From Coriaria nepalensis (Eukaryota > Streptophyta > Magnoliopsida > Cucurbitales > Coriariaceae), in contig CP114488.1 in the NCBI GenBank assembly GCA_027186245.1, positions 8,537,501 through 8,601,500 of the forward strand: 64,000 nucleotides of DNA, in the 5' to 3' direction. The notes under the pieces are model-generated. The model did not search any database. It was not told the DNA's origin and worked only from the letters and a program-made list of their open reading frames with translations. Positions 12,927 through 26,283 of this stretch are shown here, in pieces; the first letter of the stretch is position 1, and every line of letters starts with the position of its first letter. Both the position numbers and the translations under genes were made by a program.

Positions 12927-13453
12927 ATTATAATTAGTTAAAATTGTTTATAATCATTTTCGTTCCTCATTCAATCAATGCTCCCAAACTACTTTTTTAA
13001 ATGAATAGTTTTTAACCTATAAACTTCTCAAATTTTAATTTTTACCCACAAAAAATTACAAAATTACCAAACATATCTAACTTTTTACCCGTTCGCTGCG
13101 GTAGAAGATAAAAAGAAGATGGTGAAACCTTGAAAGCTGGAAGTGATTGCCATCATTTAATAAAGGAAAAAAAAAAAGAAACACTTCCTTCTCTTCAGTC
13201 TCCTTCAAACTTTCCATTTCCATTTTGCACAAAGGGAACGAAAAAACAAGCTGGGTCTACACAACTAAGTTCCCATCTCTTAGGAATGAAAAGTTCTTTT
13301 TTTTTTTTTTTTGGGGGTCACTTTGATCTTGATGAAGTGGACCCTTCAGAGTTAATAGAAACATGTGAATTAAGCACCAATGAACTCTTGAAGAATAACC
13401 CAAAAACAAGAACAACAAAGAAAAAGGAAGTAAGAACTGCAGTTTGAGATTAC
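8746..13453. other. Intergenic, A/T-rich, repeat-like
   Basis: No supportable gene. It holds GATCGGATC-type words near 10285-10330 and related sequence near 11215-11300, possibly two ends of a degenerate element. It also holds several T/A homopolymers, (GA)n at 12004-12019, (AT)n at 12668-12698 followed by a T run to about 12715, (TA)n at 12888-12923, and a GGGT repeat at 12255-12286. The last few hundred bases are probably the 3'UTR/terminator side of the FD gene. Confidence 0.5.
12255..12286 (+). repeat. (GGGT)7 repeat, predicted G-quadruplex
   Basis: Seven GGG runs separated by single T residues (GGG at 12258, 12262, 12266, 12270, 12274, 12278 and 12282). G3 tracts with one-base loops are the most stable class of predicted parallel G-quadruplex. 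It lies about 1 kb downstream of the FD gene, outside any coding model. Confidence 0.8.
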
Positions 13454-14498
13454 TCAAAACGGAGCTGTTGAGGTCCTTTGTAGCGTTCTCTTTTTGGGAA
13501 CACGAGGTTGTGCTGCTAAACGCAACTGCATATACCAATTAAGAAGAATAAAACTCATTTTTTAAGATCAAAAACAGTAACACCTATGAAGAAGTAATTG
13601 TATATCACAAAAGCAGAAATTAAAGTATTAATAAATAAAATAATTTACCTGCTCCTGCTGTCTCCTGAGTTTTGCATTCTCTTCCATTAAAAAGGCAACT
13701 TCAAGCTCTAACTCATTTGTGTAAGCCTGCAAGAAAAGCAACAAGAAATATGGAAACCACACAAACATAGTCATAAAACAATGATTAATAAAATAACCAC
13801 ACAGGAAAAAATATTGTGTAATGTGCCAATTTGTTAACCACACAAGCAACTTCATGAGCTATCTATCTCTGTATAAGAATCTCTTCCACCTAAAAGACAA
13901 GAAAATAGGAAAGGAAAGAAGAAAGAAAGAAATATTCCTGCTTTCGAGCTCTAGATCGGGCGGCGGATTCTCTGTTCTTGATCATTCGCTTATGTCGGCG
14001 ATCAGTGGAATAATTGACAGTAATATCATGAGGATGATCCTCCAGCCTTTTCTTTATTCCAAAAGAACTCAAACCGGAAGAAGAAGTCAACGACTCGAAG
14101 GTGGGGCCAGTCCCGTTAATGAAGCTGTTGACGTTTGAGATTGTTGGGTGGTGGTGGTGGCTGGGCTGGATGTCCAGGAAATGAAATTCTGGGCTCCTTG
14201 TATTCTTCAAGCTCAGGACAGTGGCGGAAGGTGGACTGCTCTCTTCGGTACTGATTGTGCTTGAGGCGATGGATCTGGTGGTGGCCGCTGGAGGTAGCGG
14301 TGAGCCCGCTTCGCCGTAGGGGTGAGGGCTGAGAAAGTCTTGGAGGATGACTTGGCGGAAGGTGTTAGTGGAAGAAGGATGATGGTGATCATGACGATCA
14401 TCATCATAACGATGATCTGATGATGATCTGGATGAACGGTTGCGATGATCGTGAACGGGGAAAGTAGAGAGGGTGATGTCTTTCCAGACTTCTTCCAT
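13454..14498 (-). CDS. FD: FD-type bZIP transcription factor
   Basis: Complement exons 13938-14498, 13649-13726 and 13454-13525 give 236 residues. The N-terminus MEEVWKDITLSTF and the LQDFL and SATVLSL segments are typical of FD/FDP (bZIP14/27). The basic region is RRHKRMIKNRESAARSRARK with the invariant N-x7-R, followed by the zipper in AYTNELELEVAFLMEENAKL. The protein ends KKRTLQRTSTAPF, the SAP motif whose Ser/Thr is phosphorylated for 14-3-3 and FT binding in the florigen complex at the shoot apex. Exon 2 and exon 3 have normal splice sites. Exon 1 ends CAG|GAATAT, with GA where GT is expected; the nearest usable GT would add 13 residues between basic region and zipper. Serine-, asparagine- and histidine-rich linkers are seen. 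The overlapping upstream ORF is listed separately. Confidence 0.93.
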
Positions 14499-14640
14499 AG
14501 TTCTCTTTTTTTTTTCTTTTTTTTTTTGGGAGGGAAGAAGTCGCAGTGGACGATGAGGAGGAAGAAGAGTTGAGGAGATTGGTCTTGTTGTTTTCGTTTA
14601 TGTTGTTGTTGTTGTTGTTGTTTCCATTTCTACGCATCAA
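14404..14640 (-). promoter_or_regulatory. Overlapping upstream ORF of the FD gene
   Basis: A 78-codon ORF starting MMRRNG with poly-Asn and poly-Ser begins upstream of the chosen FD start and overlaps it in another frame. FDP in Arabidopsis has a Ser-rich extension before its MEEVW motif, so this may be the same extension thrown out of frame by an indel in the A11-G-A10 tract at 14506-14527. In the MEEVW frame the upstream sequence is closed by a stop about 30 codons earlier. It may equally be a regulatory uORF. Confidence 0.35.
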
Positions 14641-15836
14641 AATTTTTGTGTTAATTGTACGATTTCAATGTCCGATCGTACAATATATAATAAGAGAACA
14701 TTATATATTTTTAATAGTAATATATAATAATATATTGGATCTATAAGTAATGGGAAGCTCTAGTAGATCCATGAAGGCGACATTAGTGAGAACAAAAGGT
14801 GGAAGAAGTTGTGTTTTGGGGAGTAAAAATGAAAAATAATTAAAATGAGGTTAAATATATAAAATAAAAGTTTTTAAAGTCTAAAAATGAAAATATAATT
14901 TATAATTGGTTAAATTTAAAATATTAAATTATTTTTAGTTGTAGTGGTCGGTAATGAACGGAGTAAGTGGCCACACGGAGTGTAGATCAATAGAACTGAA
15001 ATTTTGATTTAAAAAATAATATAATTAATTAAAAATAAATAAATATAGGACTAAAATTTGAAAAAGAAAATAAAAAGGGATGATTATTATAATTTTGAAA
15101 ACATTTGGGGAGCACTCCCTAATTGGTCCCTTTTAATATATGTAATTTGCGAACTTGTTACAGAAAAGTACGTACGAGTAGCTTGAGTGCTTCTGTTGGT
15201 GAAAAGAGAGGTGAACATATGAGACGAGAGGGAGAGAAAGAGAGAGAGAGAGAAAGACAGGAGTCTTTCTGTCTATAAATCTATTGTTGACAGCTGTCAG
15301 CTCAGTATTACTCTGTCCCAAAATCTTTCACATCTTTTCTTTTTTGAAATCTACTTACCTTTCTCTCTCTCTTTTTTTTTTTTTTTTTTTTTTTTTCTTC
15401 ACTTACTGGGCTGCATGCTGTCACAGCCTTACACAGGCCAGAGTCAGAACAAAGGAGCCAGGCCCAGCAGGCCCACCCAGTATAAAAATAATATAAAAAT
15501 AAAAGGCCCGCCCATTCTAACAAGGGGTGTCCAGTCAGACAAGTTATATGAGTCACATTGGCCGCTTGTCCAAAAAATAAAAATAAAAAAAGTTCACAAT
15601 TCGTACCTCGAATACTACTGTATACTTCTGTATCACTAGGCCGTACCTTGAATTGACACCTTCTTTTTCTTTCTTTTTTAGACACCATATTACAATTAAT
15701 TTTGATAATATTGTTGGTAAATTTTGGAAATGAAATAATATTAAGTTAATTTATTAAATAAAATAAAAGATTATTAATAAAATAGTATTAATTTATTTCT
15801 AATAATAATATTTTTTTAATTTCTGAAATTTCAAAA

Positions 15837-15876
<40 letters not shown>

Positions 15877-16816
15877 AACAACAACTAAAAGGGTATGTTT
15901 GATTCATGTTTTTCAATAATATTTTTTTGGATTTTTAAAAAATAAAAAACGTTTTTGTGTAGTAGATAAAAGTGTTTTGGCACTTTTATGGTTGCAATTG
16001 ATCAATAAGATTATATCATCAATGAGAGGATAAACATGATTATGGTAATAATTAGCTCGACCGAGTGGAACCGGCACAAGATGCTAAATACTCATAAAAG
16101 TAAACAAGGTGGGAAGCGAGTTTATTAGAATCGAATACAAAGCAGAAAATGACCATACCAAATCTAAACAATATTGTATCCTAGTAATTAATCTATGCAC
16201 TTATTAAGTAAACAGGGTTCTTAGGACAAGCTTTTGCTTTCACCTTTGAAAAATAAACTTCTCTTATTAAAAAAATAAAAATAAAAATAATTAATAATTA
16301 ATAATTAAATCTTATAGTACATATGAACCAGAAATAATGTTCTTACTGAGATCAGGAAAACAAAGCAGCTGTAGGGAAAAGTCCAAGAAGAAACAAAAGG
16401 AAAAAGGTGAAGGGGAAAGGAAGAGAAGCAAACTTCCTTGTTCTTTCCCTGGTTCGATTCTTAATTGTTGCAGAGAGTACTGAGGACTAAAAACTAATGA
16501 GAATAGTTTCATTGTGAGTCTTCTCGTCAATCAGATTCAATTCTAATTCTTCTTCATCTACTCTTAGGGAAACAAACAGTATTATAGAACCACCAAGCAG
16601 ATGATGCTAGTTTCAGTTTAAGAAACTCCATGTATATGTGCAAACGAAGTTAAAATAATAGAGAATTTCTTGATAAGAAATAAACAGCCACAAACTTAAA
16701 TAAGAGAAATTGGGAAAAAGAATACAACTTTTTTTTTTCCAAACTTTTTTTTTTTTTTTTTAGCAGCGGCGGCGGTGAGGGCAATGATTCTGGCGGATAA
16801 GTTGATGAATTGGGTG
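14641..16816. other. Intergenic between FD and protease A
   Basis: FD promoter side (minus strand) and the region downstream of protease A. No gene seen. Holds (GA)n near 15229-15254, a poly-T run at about 15371-15396, (AT)n at 15845-15874 and poly-T near 16741-16761. An AGCAGCGGCGGCGG patch lies just before the duplicated segment begins at about 16817. Confidence 0.5.
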
Positions 16817-17084
16817 ATTCCGCAATAGTTTGAATCGGACATGCAAAAGATCAAAGCGAATCCCAATAAACCGTAATAATCAAATCAAGCATGAATCGAA
16901 AGAGCCCAATTCGTATAACCATATATCTACATTCTCGTATCCAAATAAACAATACAGAAAAAAATACACAAGAATAAGAATAAAGTCAATAGGAAGGCAC
17001 TTCCAATTCCTCTCTATATTTCTACCATATAACAGCACTAATTTTCTTTTATCAGCAATGGTAAACCTATACGAATGATCGAAG

Positions 17085-20950
<3,866 letters not shown>

Positions 20951-21014
20951 AGCAGGGATTGAACTTTAGAGAGAAAAATTAGGGGAGGTGAAAGGAGAAT
21001 TGGAGCAGAAAGGA

Positions 21015-21022
21015 TTTATATA
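21015..21022 (-). promoter_or_regulatory. TATA box of protease A
   Basis: The minus strand reads CTATATAAATCC here, 65-72 bases upstream of the copy A start codon. The same box sits at the equivalent place in copy B (29963-29970) and a related one lies before copy C (34129-34136). Confidence 0.6.
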
Positions 21023-21171
21023 GAAAAGTTGAGTAAGGAAGGAGGAGGAATTTAGAATAGGAGGAGGAGTCCATGAAGTCGTAAGGGAGAGAGAGAGAGG
21101 GTCGTTACTCCAAGTATGTAGAGAGAGAAAGTCAAGGTTGCTTGACTGCTCAACCCTCTCACTCTTTCTTT

Positions 21172-21212
21172 CGTTCGTTCATTCATTCATTCATTCATTC
21201 ATTCATTCATTC
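21172..21212. repeat. (ATTC)n microsatellite in protease A promoter
   Basis: About nine ATTC/GTTC units. The equivalent tract in the copy B promoter (about 30090-30112) is much shorter, so it has changed length since the duplication. Confidence 0.8.
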
Positions 21213-21310
21213 TTCTGTGTTTTGTTTCTTCGTTCACTCTCTCTCTAAGGACAAAAAAATAAACGAAGGTAGTGGGTGAGAGATCAGATGATGACACGGC
21301 AGTGGTAAGG

Positions 21311-22395
21311 TGGGGCCCACGTTTGAATATTTCCCTCCTTTATTATTATTTTTTGTTTCTTTTCCTTTTTAAATCGATTACATCTTTATTTGTATTATTA
21401 GTATCAGTTTAGTTATTAAGGAGAGTCGAAATCTAAAATTATTTTCATTTTATAATTTATTTTAATCAGGAATTAATGAAATTTTTTTATTTCATTATCA
21501 TAATAAAACATACTTTTTGATAAAAAAAGAAAAAGAAAAATCCAAATTTTTACTAAATAATTGGAAAAATAATGTATATAATAAGGATAAACAAATTATT
21601 TGAATTCGATCTGATTTTATCTGACGAATGAATCTTAACCCTTAAAAATAAGATCGGATTGGATAGGATAAACAAAAAAGGAGAAAAAAAAATATCAGAA
21701 AACATAAGGATCAGATAGATTGGATTGTTAAATTAAAACGGTTAACGAAATTGATTAAATTTTTGTCAAATTCTTAAAATTAGAGATCTTAGTATAATTT
21801 ATGAAACTTAAAACAACTTAAGTTTAGATTTAAAAATTATAGAGATTTAAGTTTAATAATTAAAAAAAAAAGTTTAAGATAGTAAATAAATTTAAAAGGG
21901 AAAAATTGCATTCATTAATAAATTAGATAACTTAATTTAAATTTTAAATTAAATAATAATAAATAATTAAATTTAATCATATCTATATCAGATCGGATAG
22001 ATTCAGTCGAAGAAATATTTATATCTTAACATATCAAATCAAATCTATTTTTCTTAATCTTAATTTTAGGATCCGATTTAAATTTTCACCTTTACATTTG
22101 ATATTAAGAGGATATAAGAGATTATAATTACAAATACTATAATTTAAAGTAACGTTCTCTTAATAAGGATTGAAAATTATATTTAAAATAAATTATATTT
22201 ACGCTTTATAAATATAATTATATTTTTTTTTTTTAAATTATATTATTAATTCCACACATATATATTACGTAGAATTCGCATAAAAATTTAAGGATTGAAA
22301 TTCTTTACGCTTAATATTCCAAAAACACTTAACAATTAATATCTCTAAATAAATAAATAAACCTAAGTAAAAATATTATTCTGACTGCATCGATT
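21311..22395. other. A/T-rich insert upstream of protease A
   Basis: This stretch is not shared with copy B. It carries dispersed GATCGGAT/ATCTGAT words near 21620-21665 and 21990-22075, related in style to those at 10285-10330, which suggests a degenerate non-autonomous element. No coding potential is seen. Confidence 0.4.
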
Positions 22396-23105
22396 GTGGG
22401 GTCATTTGTGGGGCCCACGTGGGAAGGTGGAATTTATCGCGGTCGGCGTTTCATGCCGTATTCATATACTATTACGGAGACTTTGCTCTTTGAAGCATTC
22501 AACATCTTCGCCATAAATCGGCTTAAGAAGCTGAAAAAGGAAGGTCCTCAATTCTCATGCAGCGGCGACGACTTATTTATTTTTTATTTTTTTTTTATTT
22601 TTTAATAAAGTTAATTGAAGTTGCATACAAAGACTTTTCTACATACACTAGTTTTCCATGAATATATATATATATCTTTTTTATAGTTAAAAAGACTTTT
22701 GAATGGAACAACGTATATACTTTTGATGGATTGGATGACTAGGTCTGGTTCTGACTTTGACAAGTGTCCTTGCATCAGATTTTGTACAGTCTTTGAATGT
22801 CATGTCTGATGATTGCCTTCTTCTCTCTTTCTAACTGTGTTTTGATGTTTAATCTGTTTTTCAAATTTGAGCCAATATGAAATCATTTTGATTTCAAATA
22901 TATGCTAAACTCTCACGTTTTCTTTAATGGTCTCTTGATTTTATGTATACAGTAAATAGAAAGATTTATAGTTCCTAATAGATGGATTTAGTGAAACTAA
23001 GTTAGCAACTGTTTATACAATATATTATTAGAGTATTTACATATTTATGACAACCTATATATTTCTGTTATGCCCCTAAGATGGTCTTGAGAAAAGAGCT
23101 CAATC

Positions 23106-23330
23106 TTAAAAGTTCAAAGACAGAAATCGATCCCGTAAAAAATGTTTAGTATGGGCATCTGCTAGCTGATCTTTAGAACAGACATGTGTCATACGAAGAA
23201 TACCACTTTGAACTTGATCTCGGAAGAAATGAAAGTCAATCGCAACATGCTTCATACGTGAATGAAATACCTGATTTAAAATACAGTTGAGTTGCCCTAA
23301 TATTATCACAATAAACCACCGGACATTATG
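23106..23330 (-). mobile_element. Ty1/copia RNase H tail fragment
   Basis: Minus-strand frame reads VFHSRMKHVAIDFHFFRDQV, then SGILRMTHVCSKDQLADAHT and LRDRF. This is the end of the copia polyprotein (RNase H, HSRTKHI-DIRYHFIRD-type and KDQLADIFTK motifs). No LTRs or other polyprotein domains are attached, so it is a dead remnant. Confidence 0.8.
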
Positions 23331-23371
23331 AACAATGAACAATAAATACAGTTGAGTTGCCCTAATATTAT
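23282..23371. repeat. 25-bp direct repeat at retroelement junction
   Basis: TACAGTTGAGTTGCCCTAAT plus TATTA occurs at 23282-23306 and again at 23347-23371. The first copy is part of the copia coding region; the second abuts the LINE zinc-finger fragment. Confidence 0.85.
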
Positions 23372-23491
23372 ACAAGCTTCCTTAGCCCACCCACACTCGA
23401 GCAGACAATGAACAATGTCCTCATCATCAACATTACAAATAGGACATAGGGCTTTAACTGTAATTTTCCGATTAAACAAGTTCAAATTCAC
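23372..23491 (-). mobile_element. LINE reverse-transcriptase zinc-binding (zf-RVT) fragment
   Basis: The minus frame LFNRKITVKALCPICNVDDE then DIVHCLLECGWAKEAC fits the zf-RVT module near the C-terminus of plant L1 LINE ORF2 (C-x2-C then H-C-x3-C). It is only about 40 residues long and directly joined to the repeated copia segment, so the locus is a patchwork of two element types. Confidence 0.6.
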
Positions 23492-24712
23492 TGCAACTGC
23501 ATTACTACATAACCGCTAAAGAAACTGATGATCGACCCCACCTCCACATGAATGCGGGACACCATTACGGCCCCTAAACGACGAGGAGTTATGTTGATGA
23601 TCCTTACCGATATGATTATTCGGACTTGCCTTGTCGATGGGGTGAACTCAAATTGGATGGCCCAATGGGTTGCCTTTGGGTTCAAACCGGTAACTTGACG
23701 GATCTTTATTGGATCAAAGAAATCGGGTTAGTGTAAAATATATAACCAGGTTTCTTTTGAAGATAATAGATTATTGAGAGCTGTTTTAGAAATAATAAAA
23801 GTTAAGGGGCTATTTTGGTAATAAAATAAAAATGAGACCTACTCTCATTTACACTTCATGATTAAAATGTGGAGGCAAGGAAGAAAACAGAATCAGAAAA
23901 TAGAAAGAAAGAAAAAGCCCTCTTTCCCTCTTCTCACCTATGCGCGCGACTGCTGCTTCTTCTCGGCCGATTTGCCGATCTTTATATATTCTGGTGGTTT
24001 GATCAACTTGTGATTTCAGTTTAATATTCCTCTTTCTTTGGGATTCTTGTATAGTTTATTTTTAGATTTAGGTTGAAATCTTAGCTGAAAATTTGGTTAG
24101 GAATTATGAAATATTTGTTGAATCTTTAGTTGATAATGGATCATCTTATGTACTAGTAGTTCTAGGATTTGATTGTATATTTGTACCGAAATTCTATCAC
24201 TATTGCAAAACGTAACTCTCGGAATTTCGAAACTTGAGTGGATGTAGTCTAACTTGATCTATTTAATATCATAGACGAACCACTATAATTTTTTGTGTCT
24301 TTTACTTTTGTTGCTTTAATTAATATTCTCAAATTGGCTTGGAAATGTTATAGAGAAGATTTGAACATAAACAAGAAAAACGTGTTAGTGTTCACATAGA
24401 AGAAAAACTTGATCGGCTCAATTGCAAGACCACCACCATTGGATGATAAATTGTTCCAGCTACTCTGCCTCATTATTGGGTGGGAGTTTTCGTTTTCGTT
24501 TTCATTGATTTGTTTTTGAATCCCAGTCCCCTAAAGCACACAAATAGAATGGTACATTGCCTCAATTGATTCTATAGATGGTTAGTATTGATGACAATAT
24601 CTCTATAAATGATTAATTATCAGCCACAGCCTAAATAAAAAATATAGAATTTCATCGTAATCTAATCCAGAGAAAAGCTACAGTATTGACAATTTAACAG
24701 AATGAACTGAAC

Positions 24713-25060
24713 CTGCGAGGCGGAGGTAGTTGATCCATCCGATAACCTTTTCAACGATTCCGAAGAAGATTTTGCCGAGGCCTTAGTGGACTCCGTTAAA
24801 GCGGGCCATGAATCAGCTCCCATGACAGGCCCAACCTCTGCAGCGGTACCATTACTCGGCTTGCTCCACGCAGGCTTCTTACTTGCATTGTCACTATCTC
24901 CAGGACACTCCTCCACAGTCATAGGAAACGAAGAAGCTATTACAAACACTGGGTCGTAAAGAGTTACAGATGAAAGAGTGGCTGTGATCTCCAACTCGCC
25001 AAACGCACGATTGGATTCAGTGGTGGTGTTGGTTACAGTTTGGTTATTTGACAACGCCAT
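24713..25060 (-). pseudogene. LARP1: LARP1-like first-exon relic
   Basis: An open frame of 116 codons starts MALSNNQTVTNTTTESNRAF and includes ASKKPAWSKPSNG, EVGPVMGADSWPALTESTKA and KSSSESLKRL, the conserved N-terminal block of plant LARP1 (La-related RNA-binding proteins that control mRNA translation and decay). It ends at a normal-looking donor, TCGCAG|GTTC. No La motif, DM15 repeat or any further exon is found in the next 1.8 kb downstream (to about 22.9 kb), where copy 1 of the duplication begins. LARP1 is normally 400-900 residues. I therefore read this as the surviving 5' end of a gene whose remainder was lost. The frame is undamaged, so expression of a short peptide cannot be excluded. 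Confidence 0.75.
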
Positions 25061-26005
25061 TGATTCAAGGATTTCTAATGGAAAGAAAGAAAACAATTGG
25101 GGAAGAAGTAAAACTTGATGAAGAAACAAAAAACATTACGGAACAAGTTTAGATAAAGAAGTCAAGAGGCTTAGGATGTTTACATAGTGTTGGTTTCGGA
25201 TTAGGAGAGAGAGAACTCCGGATTTTCTCTCTTTTGAAGCCGAAAGAAGAGTGAGAATGGAGAAATCAATCAAAGAAAAATATGAAGGATTATTAAGAAT
25301 ATATCAGTAATATGTTTAGGCAACCAATTATCAGTATAGAACTTTAAAAGGAGACATCTCATCTACCGCCGGATGAAAGCAACAACACAATCACCTTTTT
25401 AATTGCTTCTCTTTTGGGCCTCTTCGATTTAGTTCTTGTTCCATTTTGTTGTATCATCGGCCCAACTCTTGTATCCATCCAGCCTACTGGTTGGTATGTG
25501 TTTTGGTATAATATATGATGACATAGAGAAACATAAGAAGTGCAAGATACTCTGTTTTTCAACCACATAGCAAACAATTAAAACGATAAGATGAACTTAC
25601 TCCTCTTCACTTTCTTCAACCTCCTAAGTTTTCCCACCATTTTCTCTCCAATTCCTGCAAGCCAAACAAACAACATGATAAATATCTCTCAGCAGCTCTC
25701 TGATAGTCAAGAATTCACCGCATGGAGTATCAGAGAGCAGCCTGGGTTAATAATCAGATTGGGTTTACCGTTAAAAAAAATTCCAATTAATAAATAAATT
25801 TTACTTTTGTAGATAATAAATTCTCCTATCAACATTACATAATCAATTAGGTCATATTTTACGAACCAGAATGACTCATCTTTCTCATAACCATGCTGAA
25901 ATCCGGACGATATTCTGAACATGTTACGCAAGAACTAAAGGTTGGATATTTTGAAGAAAAAAAAAAACCAAAACGAAAACAAATGACACGCACACATGAG
26001 GCCGA
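25061..26005. other. Upstream of LARP1 relic
   Basis: Probably the old promoter and leader of the LARP1 relic (up to about 25330), then a unique A/T-rich spacer up to the start of duplication copy 2. Small open frames at 25359-25577 (-) and 25591-25797 (+) match nothing I recognise. Confidence 0.4.
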
Positions 26006-26283
26006 TTCCGCAATAGTTTGAATCGGACATGTAAAAGATCAAAGCGAAAAAGAACACTATATTCATAACTCGTAATAATCAAAATAAGCATGAATCGAAA
26101 GAGCCCTATTCGTATAACCATATATCTACATTCTCGTATCCAAATAAACAATACAGAAAAAAATACACAAGAATAAGAATAAAGTCAGTAGGAAGGCACT
26201 TCCAATTCCTCTCTATATTTCTACCATATAACAGCACTAATTTTCTTTTATCAGCTATGGTAAACCTATACGAATGATCGAAG

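Larger units (their letters stand above)
22906..24712. other. Unique spacer with retroelement debris
   Basis: Between the two duplication copies. It contains the copia and LINE fragments listed separately (23106-23491). The remainder, including 23700-24660, shows no gene I can support. Confidence 0.5.

Noticed and set aside
13130..13447. Plus-strand 105-codon frame
   Set aside because: Low-complexity, lies over the 3' side of the FD gene on the other strand; no family match.
15308..15688. 126-codon minus-strand frame
   Set aside because: Contains a poly-Lys run from a poly-T tract and no recognisable domain; chance frame in a GC-richer patch.
22396..22605. Plus-strand 69-codon frame starting MGSFVGPTWEGG
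   Set aside because: The homologous copy-2 sequence (30560-30760) does not keep the frame, so it is not coding.
23700..24250. Possible LTR or leader of a retrotransposon
   Set aside because: The base composition suggested an LTR, but I found no matching second LTR, primer-binding site or TG..CA ends.
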